Below are positions 22,813-36,165 of a DNA stretch of 64,000 nucleotides, piece after piece; within the stretch, counting starts at the first letter, position 1, and every line of letters starts with the position of its first letter. The notes under the pieces were generated by a model that saw only the letters and a program-made list of their open reading frames with translations, had not been told where the DNA came from and searched no databases. Made by a program: the position numbers and the translations under genes. Origin of the DNA: Planococcus citri (Eukaryota; Arthropoda; Insecta; Hemiptera; Pseudococcidae); assembly GCF_950023065.1 (NCBI RefSeq), contig NC_088679.1:60822001-60886000 (forward strand), read 5' to 3'.

Positions 22813-25800
22813 AAGTTGACCTTCACCCTTGAAGTTTTGTATAGTGTTAGTGGAAGGATGAAACTTCATTTTAAGCTTTTGTGGAGGTTTCTACCCCCTA
22901 TAGTTTTCAAGTGGCAATCCTCCAAAAAAAAAGTGGTTCACATTTGGTGCCTCTACCCTTAGCCTTGTGCGCAAGTTTGGCAAAAAAACAGGGCTTTTGT
23001 TTGGCATTTTTGAAACAAAATAAGGCAAAACAAAACGAAAAAAATAAAAGTTTCAATTTTTTCAGTTTTAGTTTTGCTTCTTCGTTTTCAATTTCAGTTC
23101 AGTTTTTTTCAGTTTCAGCTCCAGTGTTGTAATTCATTGTTATGTTGAAAAAAATAAAACAAAAATAGGTAGGTAACTAGGTATGTAATTTATTTTAAAT
23201 CACAACGAAAAATTTGCACTCGAGATCATGAAAAAACGCATTTTTTGATCACTCAAAAAAAACCTCATTCAAAAAAATGAAAACAATTTTAATCCGAGCG
23301 AAGCGTGGGCATGAAGTTTTTGAAAATTTTGACTTTTAATCAAGGGATGGCAAGATGTTGACCAAATTGAAAGAAAAGCCGTCTACATTTTTTTACTGTT
23401 CGGTGAAACTGTGAAAATCAATGAATGTTGTTTTTGTTTTTTTTTGTTTTTTTCTTGAAGAAAATTCTCTTTAATTGTTTATTCTCTTCCCCCCAAACTT
23501 CACCACTCTAGGCACCCTCCTAGCCTCGCCAATCAGTGATGTGCCACTGATGTGCCAATACGAATAGTAGGTGACATGTGCTAGACATTACGTAATGTAC
23601 CCATTTGTACTTGGAATTACTGACGTTGGCGTTGCAACTTTCGTGTTTTATTGTATAGGTATCTATGTAACAGGTTTTTTGAATAATGCGTTAAAATGAA
23701 GGATGACGTTGGTGTGAATTTTATTAGACGCAGGTAAAGTAGAAAAGTAAACTGTTAAATTATCTTTTCCTTATCTGATAATGCTACATATAATGTTACT
23801 CAAATTACCTCAGTTCAAATCACTGTGTCATCCTTCACGACTCCATTGTGTCCTCTCCTCGCCCCCCACCAATCCTTCATTACTTATACTCTTATTGAAG
23901 ATCTAGGTACTACCTACCTACTTTGAATTATTTAGTGCTCGGTGAATCGGTCACCAAGAAGTCAACATACCATCGAAACAATTTTCAAGTGCCATAGGGA
24001 CCTTCTGGTGATAACTTCACCAAAAATTCACCGTAAGAATGACGAAAACCTGTGATGACTCTTTGGTGAAAGATTCACCGCCAAGTCACCAAGTCAAAAA
24101 CCAATTGATACTTTCGGACCCCTGCTGCGAAGCCCGTAGTTTTGCCATTCGGTTTCTATAAATTTTGTGTCCAGACTACCTTAGGGGACTCACTTTTGTG
24201 GAAAAAAAATTGGGTCAAATCGGTCACTGAACAGTTATGAGGTTCCCTAATCCCTTGTAAGTATTGCGCAACTAATTTCCTGGCTGGAAGGTCTCATTTC
24301 TATTTTGAAACACTTTGCTTTTTAGAGGCTTAATCACACATCTACGATTATTTCGTCGATTTGGTCGAAATACTTTTCAATTACGATGTGATTTGCAGCC
24401 AAGAAAAAACGCCTCCGCTGGAAATCCATATTATATACCGAATGTAGCCCGGATTATGTGAAAATCTCGCAAACTAGTAGGTACCGCCTTTGAAAATGTC
24501 TTGAAAATATTTCGATGTTCGTTTACTATACTAGTATAGATATAGTACAAATAGAATACGCGAAGGAGACGAAAACGACAACAAGAACTAAGAAGAGAGG
24601 GAAAGAAAAGAGTACGAAAAAAATTCAAAACATTCGAACATGCCAACTCGGCGAATTTGATTTATCGTCCGAATTAAATGAAACATTTCCTTTTGGCACT
24701 TTTATGTGCCTTCTTCCATAGAGCCTTATATAGTGTATTAAGAGAAAGAAGTTAATCAAAAAAGCATCGTTCGTTTACCATTCGGCCGAGAGAATCGAAT
24801 TCGAGAACAAGGAAGAAGGAAAAAAGTTAATCTAAAGAAATATCTTCTTTTTTTTTCTTTCCTCCAGACCCTCATAACTCCTTTCGTCTTGTTTCAATTT
24901 TACACACACCTCGGTATTGTACTCGTACTTGTGTTCTTCTTCGTTCTCATCGGGGCTCACCAACACAATCTCGGCGATAAAAGATGTTACTAGAGGATTC
25001 TCTTTTACTATAAGGATTCTTTTGCGCGCAAATTTACACTCTTTAATATATAACGCTCATCCATTCTGCTTTCGAAATCTATTTCCAAATTTCCTATTAA
25101 CCTCCAACCGCGAAGAAACCTTTGTCAAAATCTCCCTTCTGCTCTCTTCGTTTCCTTAACTCGATGTCGTCGCCGTTGTCACCAATCTGTACCCGAGTAG
25201 GTATAATATAGGTGCATCTATAACTAGACATATTTCATTCCTTTCAACATTGTCCTATACGGCGAAATAAAATTTTACAACGTTCCAATAAAACCCAAAA
25301 AGGGACAAAAAAAACGCAAACCGGACCAGTTTTTAGTACACTTGTTTTAAAGCGAATTCATATTATATTACAGAGATAGTATATAGGACGTGAAACGATC
25401 AGACTTTATGCTAGTTTACAACACTTTAAAATTGAAGGACGCGATACTTGGCCATTACGACAATCGAGTATATACTAAAACAAATACATGCGAATTATTT
25501 GTTCGATACAATATCGTCGTAATCAATACAATAGGCGCACTTCAACTGTATACAAGACGAGCAATTTTAAACGAATTTTACGACCACATTCTTACATCGT
25601 CTACACAGTACAACGACAATAAATTATCTTCCAATATTTTTTTTTCACTTCCTTGAACTTTTCACGTGCCTATAATACTCTTCCTTTCTACGAAGATTCC
25701 TGTCTTATCCAGTCACAAATTTTCCTCTTCTTCGCGGAATATTTCTACCTCTCTATTTTTTGCATAAAAAATTGGTCTCATTCTTTTACGGGGAGTATAT

Positions 25801-26264
25801 TTTCAATAAGTCAGTTCTGTTTTTTTCTCCTTGTCTTACTTCGATTTAAACGAAAACTTCTCGAAATACTTGAACATCTTTTTAATCGAATCACACCACG
25901 ATACATTCGCCAAGTTGAATTAATCCTTCAAATAAATCAGCTTTTTCTACTCGTAGTTGTTCTTCTTAGGTACCCCACTCCCTCCCGTATAGGTACCTTT
26001 CATTCCAGTATCATTGTTGGAGGATTTTTAAACTTGATTAAATCAACGTGTGACCGGTGACGTTTTCGGTTGCACCAACTAAATAGTACTTTTTTTCAAA
26101 GTGTCACTGTAGACAGAGTTTTCATCGAAATTCAATTGTGAATAGGTCATTTGATAGATAAAACTCCAAATATTAACATCTGTAGTTGTTTTTGACCATA
26201 CGCAGTGTTGCCAACAAACGTCGACGCCAGTCTCACCTTCTTCCAAACGGCCTTTGTACATGAA
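22813..26264. other. Intronic sequence
   Basis: No supported gene. Weak relics of a CACC(G/A)CCAAGTCACCAAGTC repeat occur near 21660 and 24080. The stretch 24400-26060 is less repetitive but its short frames have no coding signature. Confidence 0.4.
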
Positions 26265-26690
26265 AATTGTTATTTGACTGTCTGGTGAATTTTTGGTGAC
26301 AAGTTAACCAAGCAGTGATCATTATGTGATCAATTTTGTACTCGGTAAATTTTGGTGACTTTTGATGAATCAGTCACGAAAATGTCACCAAAACGTAGAA
26401 AATTCCTATTTGACTGTCTGCAGGTGACTTTTCGGTGACAAGTTCAAAAAGCAATGCTCATATTTGGTCGATTTTGTACTTGGTGACTTTTGGTGAGCCA
26501 GTCATTCACCAAGAAGTCACCAAAACATGGAAAATTATTAAGTACATATTTAACTGTCTGGTGACTTTTTGGTTCATCAAGCAGTGAGCATATGTGATCG
26601 ATTTTGTATTTGCTGTACTTTGCTAGTTTTGGAGACAGACAGACCTTTTTTTGCAGCCACTTATTTTTTGAGGGCATGCTAATTCTTGAA
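26265..26690. repeat. Three-copy tandem repeat (about 137-140 bp)
   Basis: GACTGTCTG-type starts (one AACTGTCTG) recur at about 26276, 26412 and 26552. Each is followed by GGTGACTTTT..., AAGCA(G/A)TG and GATC(A/G)ATTTTGTA-like words. Related words are scattered near 23940-24110. Confidence 0.65.
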
Positions 26691-27353
26691 AGTTGTAAGT
26701 CCATAATTTTTCGCAGGGCTGGAAAACTGAAACTAAAACTAAAACTGGAATGCAAAACTGAAACTGAAATTTTTTCATTTTTTGTTTTCACTCTTCTTTT
26801 TTTTGCTATTTTTCTACTTTTTTTTTTGCCAATTCTTTCTTCAGATTCAAACTTGAGCTTCTCTTCCTTCAACTGTAAAGCTCCAGCACAAAATTTGAAA
26901 ATAATCTGGGTCAAATTTCCAAATATCACAATTCTTCTCTGTTTTTTGAATGAGATTTTTTTGTTTTTGAGTGATGACAAATGAATTTTTTCATGATATT
27001 GAGTGGATTTTTCGTGGTGATTCAGAATAAATTATTCAGTGATGATTTGGTTTTGAATTTTTTTGTGAAAAAAGTTCTATCAAATTTGATCAAAAATATT
27101 TTCTATCAAATTTGATCCAAATTTTGACCAGATCAAAACTGATAGAAATTATATTATATAATTGATGAAATTATATTTAATCAATTTTATCAACTTTACT
27201 TATATACTTACCTACAATTTGTCCAAAATTTGTTACTAATGAGCTCTCAAAAACTCATAAAAATGCTGAAATAGCTGACTTGCATAATTTTTTGAACAAT
27301 TGGCATTGCAAGAAAAATTTTTTTCCAAAAAAAAGTGAAAAAAATTTTGCAAT

Positions 27354-27440
27354 TATTGCCCCAGCAAGGGGTCGAACTTGCGTCTCTCTACTTTGTAGTT
27401 ACTTTGTTCGACTGCCTTATCTACTCAGCCAACCTGCTTG
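27354..27440 (-). repeat. tRNA-like SINE head (minus strand)
   Basis: On the minus strand TGGCTGAGTAGATA (27431-27418) resembles an A box and GTTCGACCC (27377-27369) a B box. A GCAAG/CTTGC T-arm stem is possible but the acceptor ends do not pair. It resembles the copy at 5947-6020, including a downstream GCT(A/G)G(T/G)G(C)CA and A/T-rich tail. Confidence 0.5.
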
Positions 27441-27675
27441 TTGAACGAAATGGTATTAAAAGCACACATGCACTTCTCAACGTTCTGGACTTAGCATTTT
27501 TTCAAGAGATTGTATCAAATTTGATCTGAAAAATTTTTTTTTCAACATTTTCAAAATAATTTGCTCTTGTGAGGAGATCAGGGGGAGGGAGAGGGAAAGG
27601 TGAGTATTGCCTTGAAAAGCACAGGAAGAGATTGTATCAAATTTGATCAAACTCTACCTATATGATTTGATCGAA

Positions 27676-28060
27676 TTATTCCAGACCACAAAAAACACCA
27701 CATAAAATTCTATACAACCTGATACAATCTTATCAAATTGTGATCAAATTGATCCAATTTTATAAAACAATTTTCATAAAAAGTTGATAAAGTTTGATAC
27801 AATCATTTCAAATTATGATAAAATTGATCCAACTTTGTAAAATTACTTTCATCAAAATTGATATATGTAGTTTGACACAATTCTATCAAACTATGATAAA
27901 CTTGATCCAATTTTATAAAATTGTCTCTCATCAAAATTGATACAGTTTGACACAATTCTATCAAATTATGATGAAATTGATACAATTGTATAGAATTACT
28001 TTCATCAAATTGATACAGTTTGACATAATTTTATCAAACCGTATATAGTTTGATAAAATT
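27676..28060. repeat. Tandem repeat of about 75-78 bp built on TTGAT(A/C)CAATTTTAT
   Basis: GAT(C/A)CAA starts at 27751, 27826, 27904 and 27979 mark about four or five copies with substitutions and small indels. Looser TCAAATTTGATC words extend left to about 27070. Confidence 0.8.
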
Positions 28061-29754
28061 ATATCACTTTTTTTGATCAAATTTAATACAATTTGTATTA
28101 GAGTTTATCAAGCTTGATACAACTTTTTTTCCCGGGTGATATAGTGCAATATGCTTTCACCCTCTGGGTGGTTATTATTAGAAAGATTCTCTTAAAAAGG
28201 GAATCGTCATAACGTGGGAATAACCATTTTTGGTGTGATGATAAATGTTTTTTTTCATGATGATCTCAAGTAAATTTTTTGTGCTGATTCAGAATTGATA
28301 AATTATTCAGTGATGATTTAGTAAGAGTAACAAAACAGCTACGCACATTGTTACAGCTGTCTAGTTTTTTTCTAATTTACTGTAATTTGAAAATTTTTGT
28401 TCCAATTTTTAAAAAAGTCCGAGTTTTAAAAATTGACTTGTCTGATCTTCATTAACAAAGTTTTCACTTCTAGAATGATTAATTTTCAAAAGTTTTAGCA
28501 CTGGTTTCACCTATTCCAGTTTGTTTTATGTTCGAGCTTTATTACTTGGCAAAATGCAACCCCCTCCCCCCCATTAAAAAAAAGTTGACGAGTGTCTGTC
28601 TGAACAAGTGCCAAAATCGGTACTTTTTTCGTGGAGGGGGGTGGGGGGGGGCTAAAAAAAAGTTTTCCTAGAGCGGAGAATATCTTAATTTGGCCATAAA
28701 AAACTATAACCTTAAGGAGTAGGTACAAAAGTACTCTTTCCAGCGTTACCAAACTAGTAAAGTTTATTCATACAAAATACCTACATCTACGGATTTGGCG
28801 GATGCAAAATTAAGACAAAATATTGCTGTCAATTTATCTCAAACCCATAATATAATAATAATCTTACGTTACGACGATACACAAAAAGAGGTTTCGGCAT
28901 CGGCAGCATCGCGGAAGCAACCCTGGCAATTTTGACTTATTGCGTACGCAGCGTTATTTTCGCTCGACGAGATTCATCAATCTAATCAAGTACAAAGAAT
29001 TATCAAAGAGGAAAATCTAATTTCAGTTGCCAAGGTACCTACTACTACTCCTATACTTAGCATCCACCTTTGGAGAAGAAAATTCTGGATGCTGGAGACA
29101 ATCGGCAACGACGGTAGCTCATACGAAAAGCAGCCAAATAGGTCGAAAAGTGAGACGAGAGAGGAACGTAAATACATTTTGATCCTTGCGTAGAACATAG
29201 TATAATAATATAACAGTACATAGCAGGCAGATAGGTACTATGCCTCGTAATAATATGAGATTTAATAAAACAAAACTCGAAACTCGGTTCTCGGTGGCAT
29301 CGCGTATGCGGCAAGGCACAAGCTGCGGCTGCCGGAGCAGCCGGATCCATATTATGGTAGGCCTATTCATTAAAAGAGGCCGTGTGTCGTGTATTTAGGT
29401 GTAAAATTTCGTATGTATATATTATAGCGATGTTAAACGCTCGCTTGAAAACGTCTGTCATCAGCTACTGCGAAATGAATGGAAAGTCTTGTCGTTTAAA
29501 TGCTCATCGCATTTACACGAACCTGCTTCGCTGTTATAATTAACGCATCCGTTGTCATTCGTACTTCGACGTAAGTCTAACTTCAAGTTGCACTTATACG
29601 AACCTACTTATAGATAGCTTACTTAAGATACTTGAATTTAAATTTTTAGAATGAGGTAGAGTCGTCGTTTTAAGATGATTCGGAATTTGATTGAGTTATT
29701 GAACAGTTTAAAATTTCCAAAACTGTATCAAATTTTCATACGGACCTGACTAGC
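28061..29754. other. Intronic sequence
   Basis: No gene seen. G-rich and C-rich runs near 28560-28575 and 28635-28655. The part 28860-29600 is less AT-rich but has no supported coding frame. Confidence 0.4.
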
Positions 29755-30030
29755 TTAGATCAGATCGATCTGATCAGATGTAAACAGGTTTTCTACGTTA
29801 AATCTGATCAGCTCTGAACAGATCCAATCTGGCCAAGACTCTCATCTGAACAAGTCTGCTCAGACCAAATTGGGTCCGAAGAATATTCGGATCTGAACGT
29901 ATCAAATCTGATCTGATAAGATTAATCCAGGTCTTCCCCATTGGATTTGATCAGTTCTGAAGAGATCTAACCTGAACAAAATTGTGATCTGATGCGATCT
30001 GGTGACCTGATCAGGTTAAATTGGATCCTG
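29755..30030. repeat. Degenerate GATCTGATCAG-rich block
   Basis: Many near-palindromic words such as GATCTGATCAGAT and TCTGAACAGATC within about 275 bp. A sister block lies at about 33585-33715. Confidence 0.6.
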
Positions 30031-31180
30031 GGAATATCCACACCTGACCAAATCAGACATGAGATCGAATAATTTATCCATTCCTTTATTTGAAAAAGTC
30101 TCATCCCTTATTCAACACCCTGTATCAACAATATACAAGGTCCAACGTTCCATTCTCAACTGACTTTTGAGCCGGCTGTGTTACGCGGCGTAGAAAATAG
30201 CGGCGCCAAATCAAAATGAAAAATTTCTTTTTGCCAACGTTGCATAGGACATATACATACATATAGATACAATGTACAAGCACAACCAGGCAGAAATAGA
30301 GAGACAGAGAGAGGGAAAGAGAATTTACCTCGTTAAAGTTGCCACCGAAATCAGTCGACGTTAATTTTTTAAGTGCTTCGAATAAAACTATGGGCGTTCG
30401 TTCGCTGTAGCTTTTTAAATTGTGTCCACGCCGTTCAATGCTAATAACTCATTCAAGGCTGATAATTTTATAAAAAGTTTTCATTCGATTTAACTTTTTA
30501 CACTGTAAATCTTCATTTGCACCAGATCGTCTTTTCTGTGCAATGTGCACATAGGATAGCTATAAAGTTCCAACAGAAAGACGTAGCTTGGGGTACTCGT
30601 CGACAAATACTTCTTAAGCGAATGTTTCATTTTCATCGCAGCGTCATCTTTTTCGCTGAACAGTGAACACCTATTAAACTATTAAAAAATATTTATACCA
30701 ACTTCGGCCCCTATAAACAGCTCTTGCGACGTTTTTATTTTGGCAAAGAAGAACTAGATCAGCAGCTATATTGTTGGAGAAACGTTCAAGGACACGTAAT
30801 CCCATCCATATTCTCAGCTACTAAAATGTATGTGCAAAGTAGGCTGTAGACTTACGTGTACCTAACGTAGTTAGCCAAATAAAACGTATCTCTTCCGCAA
30901 TTAAATTTTTATTCGCCTTATATACTACTTGCAACTTATCTCTCGGATAAAATGACTAGAAACATTTCTAGCTACAGCAGTTAAACTTTTTATTCCTCTC
31001 AAACAGTTCCTTTTCACGTTGTAAAAAATTACACGTGTGAATCTCTTTATATAGGCAGGGATTAATTTTTGGCTCAATTTTTCAAAAGTTTGCATTACCT
31101 ACGTATAAGGTGCTTGCTTAAATGTAGTGAATTTAGATACACGCTTTCATCGTGCTATCTGTGGATTATTCTTATCCACT

Positions 31181-31181
<1 letters not shown>
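30031..31181. other. Intronic sequence without recognised features
   Basis: No gene or array identified. Confidence 0.4.

Positions 31182-31213
<32 letters not shown>
31182..31213. repeat. Homopolymer T32
   Basis: Thirty-two uninterrupted T residues. Could be a poly(A) tail of a minus-strand retroposon, but no flanking target duplication was found. Confidence 0.8.
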
Positions 31214-31214
<1 letters not shown>

Positions 31215-32029
31215 TAATATTGCGAAATTATAAAGATAACGAAAGACGCAATTTTGAAACAAATTTTTCCTCGTTGAAAGGGCTGGGTTTTCATTTGCCA
31301 TATTTTCAGCGAAAAATATTTCGATGTTTTGCAATTTCGCAAGAATTTTATTTTTTTCTCCGGTTTGTTTTATTTTGGCATTCGTAGCATGCTGAGAGAG
31401 AAAAAAATGCACCCTCGTTTGTAATCTCTCGGAACATACCATGATCTCGATGTGACTGGAGAGAAAAAATTTCCGAATTAAATTAATTCATTTTTATGGA
31501 ACTGCTACGATATTTGTCGAGATTAAAATACTCCAGATTAAAAGGAATAAAAGTAATGAAATTTAATTGAAGGGAAATTTCGCTGAAATATTCAGAATGA
31601 AGAAAGGAGGAGGTATAAGAATCGTACCCAAAGTAGACTATATCTTCACTTGACGAGAAAAAAGTTGTTATAAAAAACAGACAGAAAATTCGATTGGTCA
31701 GGGACAGCTAGAACATCGGACTTCGAAGAAAATTTAGTGATGAGTTTGGGTGGAAGGTCGTCCCCTAAAAAATCAAGGAGCTGGAGCGGGACATCCTGCT
31801 CAGAAATGACTCACGCCAAATGAAGAAAAGACAATAGCTCATAGATTTCATCAGAAAGAATTGAGAAGTTCGATGTTGGCTTTAAATACAAAATCTCATT
31901 CCTAATTTTGGATTTTTGGCCCTAAATAAATTTTTGAAGACATTAGTTCAGCTACTTCAGAAAGTTTAAGATCTGGTGATGTCACTGAGATAATTCTGAA
32001 TAAAAATCAGTATTTTTACAATAAACTAA

Positions 32030-32913
32030 TATGGCTAAGACGATGTGGATCATAGGTCAATGACCTTGAGAGACCAGACAAACGGGTCAATGACCTCAGT
32101 ATACCAAACAGTCGACTAGGTTAATGACCTTAAGATGTCAAGGCAGACATACGATCTTAGAAAGCTGGAAAGTAGGTCAATGACCCGGAGAGTTTGGACA
32201 TATGGGTCAATGAACTTGAGAAGTCAGATAGACAGACGACTTTGAGATGTTATGTAGACGGGTCAATGACCTTGAGAGACCAGACAAATGGGTCAATGAC
32301 CTCAGTATACCAAACAGCCATCTAGGTCAATGACTTCAAGAGGTCAACGCAGACATACGATCTTAGAAAGCTGGACAGTAGGTCAATGACCCGGAGAGTT
32401 TGGACATATGGGTCAATGAACTTGAGAGGTCAGATATATATACGACTTTGAGATGTTATGTAGACGAGTCAATGACCTTGAGAGCCTGGCCAGGCAGATA
32501 GGCGTCCTTGAGAGGCTAGGGCTAGACGCCAGACGGCTAGGTAAAGTAACATCAAGAGGCTGAAAGGTTGACAGACGACATTGCGTGGCTAGAAAAACGG
32601 GTCAATTACCTTTAGGAGCCAGACAAGCGCAAATACAACCTTAAGAGACCAGGCAGATGGGTCAATGACCTTAGAAGGCTACACAGAAGGCGACCTTGAA
32701 ATGCTAGACAGGTAGATCAGTGACCTTGAAATGACCTCGTTGGGCCTTGAGAGGCCCACAAACTGATCAAGTGATCAATGACCTTCAGATACTGGCTGAA
32801 AAGTCATTGACCCCGAGAATTTGGACACAGGGGTCAATAATCTGGAAAGTTCAGATATCGACAGACGACTTTGAGATGTCACGCAGATGGTTCAATGACC
32901 TTAAAAAGCTAGC

Positions 32914-32983
<70 letters not shown>

Positions 32984-33300
32984 TGTGACCTTGAAAGGCC
33001 AGACAGGTGCGTGGGTCAGTAACCTCGAGGTACTTGTCAATGACCTTGAGAGGCCAGACAAAAGACATATGATCTTGGAAAGCTAGAAATATGGGTCAAT
33101 GACCTTTGGAGGCTACACCGGTGACCAGACGGCCTTAAGACACCAGACAGAAAGTTCAATGACCTTTTGGAGACCAGTCATCCATACAGACGACCTTGAG
33201 AAGGACAAAATGACAAGTTGATGAATGATGACCTTCAGAGGTTACATAGATAGATCGATGACCTTGGGAGGCCTGACGGGCAAAGTGATTTCAAGTGGCC
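32030..33300. repeat. Degenerate minisatellite of GGTCAATGACCTTGAGAG units with an (AGAC)n tract
   Basis: Dozens of diverged units combining GGTCAATGACC, TTGAGAG and CCAGACAG. Two long copies of about 204 bp (about 32064-32266 and 32267-32470) are nearly identical, showing a recent local duplication. A pure (AGAC/GACA)n microsatellite of about 68 bp lies at about 32915-32982. Confidence 0.8.
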
Positions 33301-33584
33301 AGACACGTTATTCTTTGGTGAGAGGGGAAAGGGAAGTGCTCGAACTTCGGGACTGAGTATTTTTTTTTTCTAAACAGCTTTATCCATGCTAGATTTTTCA
33401 ATACAATTTTCATAGAATTTTTCCAGCCCTACCCAAAGATTTTTTGTGGATCTCTCTCCCCTCCCGATTAAATCTTAAATGCAATGTCTGAATCTGATGG
33501 GCTTCATTTGATCAGGATCCGGATATCTGAAACTTTCATCTAAATTCCAAACAAATGTAAGATTTGGTCAGTTCAAGTTGGATC

Positions 33585-33715
33585 CTGGAAATGACCGGAT
33601 CTGAATAGGTAGATCAGATCTGATCAGATTCAATCAGGTCTCTTTTATTGGATCTATAATCAGATCTGAACAGATCTAAAGCAGTCGAAACATTCATCTG
33701 GGTCTGATCAAACAG
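33585..33715. repeat. Second GATCTGATCAG-rich block
   Basis: Words such as AGATCAGATCTGATCAGAT match the block at 29755-30030. The two blocks lie on either side of the GACCTTGAG array. Confidence 0.55.
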
Positions 33716-35140
33716 AACTAAATATGCCCCGACCGTAATGGTAATATGGAACGTTCTGACTGCAGGCATCTTTTCTGGAGTCCCTTCATTCCAGATTTCA
33801 TCCAAAGTTATCAAAAATTTGAAACGTGTCAAACGCGAAACATTTTTTTTCCTCAAAAAATGAAAAATACAGCTCACTTGTTTTATAAAGTTCAATCTTA
33901 TCACTTAGGTACCTAATCATTTTTATATGTACAATTTTTTGAATCTACTGAAACAATTTCGAGTCCGTTTAATTTTACAAAGAGATCGAGCTGGTTAAGA
34001 AATGTCATTGACCTTTACAAGAGTAGGTATAATTTGAGGTGAAACACTAAAAAAATACACTTGAACAGTTGAACTTCAGATCGTGTGACCTAAATATAAT
34101 TCGTGAAACACCCTGCGTATAGGATGCAGTAAAGGTTTACATTACGTATGTTTACTTGTTGGCTAAATTTTTATCATAGTGTAGGTAGGTTGAACTGTCT
34201 CCGTGTGAATTTCAAGAACTCGCCGGTATAATTTTTTCATACCTACGATAATGGTTGTCGAGAATTCATGGTATTTACCGAGTAAGTATTTTTTCTTAGC
34301 TACTTTTTATGTATTCTTCGCTTGGAAGAAATTTATTTCGTTCGAATCTGTTTCCACAAACTACTCGTACAATATCATACCGCGTAGGATTCGTGAAAAA
34401 AAAAGAAAAAAAAAAGCTCATCAGATACTGTATTTCGTGCTAGGTTAACTGAAAAATGGTTGAAAAATTTTCAACTGTGACACTGAACTGAAAGAGAAAA
34501 GTGTAACCAAACGATAACGGTAATACCATCATAAATGAAAAGTGAAATACACAAGTTTGCTAGATTTCTAATGAATGTTTCTTTTCGCCTCCTCCGGTTT
34601 TTTCCATTTATTTTTTTTGATATTTTCGGTATCAATGTTTTTCTTTTCATTTTTTTATTCGAGTATTCGTATACGTATGTGTATGAAAATAGTTTACCAA
34701 TGAAATCAGATTAAAGGAAATTTCGATCGATATTTTTTCTACCATGTTTTTGGTTTATTTTGGATACCGGCCAGAAGGAGAGTGGAAATGTAATCGTTTA
34801 ACAGACGGCTGTATCTTATTCGAAGATGAACAAATGGAAAAAACACCAAGGGTGTTTTCGGTTCTTTCCTAAGTTGATGAAAATTTCCAGTTTGGGAGAC
34901 GAAATCGTCAAAATGACCACATACTCGTAATTATTTTACATGGGAATAACATAATACCCAATTATAATAATATATCTAGTGATAAATTTTAGGACAAATA
35001 TACGAGTTTCATAATTCGTGAATTTTCATAGGATTTTTATAAAGAGAGTTCAAAGTTTGAGATGATGTTTTGAAAGTATCATCAAATTCAAATCTCCTCC
35101 TTTCTCCTCTCCTACCACCTAAAACTAATTTTAAAATACT
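33716..35140. other. Intronic sequence without recognised features
   Basis: No gene or structured repeat identified. Confidence 0.4.
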
Positions 35141-35142
35141 TA

Positions 35143-36065
35143 GGGGAGATTGTTGTACCCCGGACCTGTTGTACCAGGGACCTTTCCCTCACTAACGCCA
35201 CTTGCGGAATTCGGACCCCACTACGTTTTAAAGCATCACTAGGGTATGCCACAAAATGAAGTATAGGCGATAAGGTTTTCATTTGAAAATTTTGCACACG
35301 ATTATCACGTTTTAAAACGAAAAATTACATTTTGCCATGTTTTGTGAATTCATTTTGACCTGTTGTTTATTTGAATTGTCAAAGCAATTAGTGCAACGTG
35401 TAGCTACACCATCCAAGTGTAAGTACACATATTCACTTTTTGGGAAAATATTGTGTGAAATTTTGTAGAAATTTTTTTCTAAATTTTGGGAGGTCTTGTA
35501 CCTGGGACCAAATTTCATCGTGTACCACGGACCGCAATTTTTTCATCTAATTTTCACGAATTTTGATACTTTTTCAGATGCCAGGATGCCCTTTACACAG
35601 TTTTTACATTGTAGTATCTGAAAACGTTTCGAAATTTATTTGAAATTGGTGGAAATTTGAGGAAAAATCTATGGTCCGTGGTACAACATGACAAACTTAT
35701 GAAATTTTTTTTAAAAAATTCTGCAAAATTTTATATGATCTTATTGTAAAAAGTAAATATGTGTAATGAATGTCTATGATCCATACGTGAACTTCATGCC
35801 TTCACGGTCAACTTTTAGGCATTTTCCAGGGTAAATTTCCTTTTGGTCCTTGGTACACGACCCATTGTACCATGGACCAAAAAAAAGTGACTTTTTCAAA
35901 AAATTCTGGAGGGGAGGGGAATGAGTTTTGAACAAATGTGAATATCTCGGTTTTTTTGTAAAAGACCATTCTTTGATGCACCCTATTCACATTTTCAAAA
36001 ATAATTAATGGGTGGAGTCCATTCCCAAAAAACGAAAAATCGGTCCCTGGTACAACAATCTCCCC
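35143..36065. mobile_element. TA-flanked MITE with 17-bp inverted ends, beside coding exon 1
   Basis: The ends GGGGAGATTGTTGTACC (35143-35159) and its exact complement (36049-36065) are flanked by TA (35141-35142, 36066-36067). The motif TTGTACC(N)nGGACC recurs internally in both orientations (about 35168, 35498, 35520, 35671, 35848, 35866). No transposase. It ends about 95 bp from the splice donor of exon 1. Confidence 0.75.
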
Positions 36066-36165
36066 TACCTATCTTGTGCCTCATCTACCTACCTACCCAC
36101 CTATTTACATAATCTAATAAACTTACTCATGATACATACAAAGTGAAAACTTAGATAGGACTTAC

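Larger units (their letters stand above)
3903..36165 (-). other. Large phase-0 intron of the LRR gene (about 32.3 kb)
   Basis: Bounded on the minus strand by GTAAGT at 36165 and TTATGTTACAG ending at 3903. It separates the secretion signal and N-cap from all the remaining protein. The interior is filled with inverted-repeat elements, foldbacks and tandem repeats listed separately. No convincing nested gene was found on either strand. Confidence 0.85.

Noticed and set aside
26444..26980. 178-codon minus-strand frame
   Set aside because: Lys/Ser-rich low-complexity translation that overlaps a non-coding tandem repeat; no domain or homologous copy recognised.
31182..31213. Poly(T) as the tail of a processed pseudogene or LINE
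   Set aside because: No coding remnant to the right and no matching target duplication could be found by eye.
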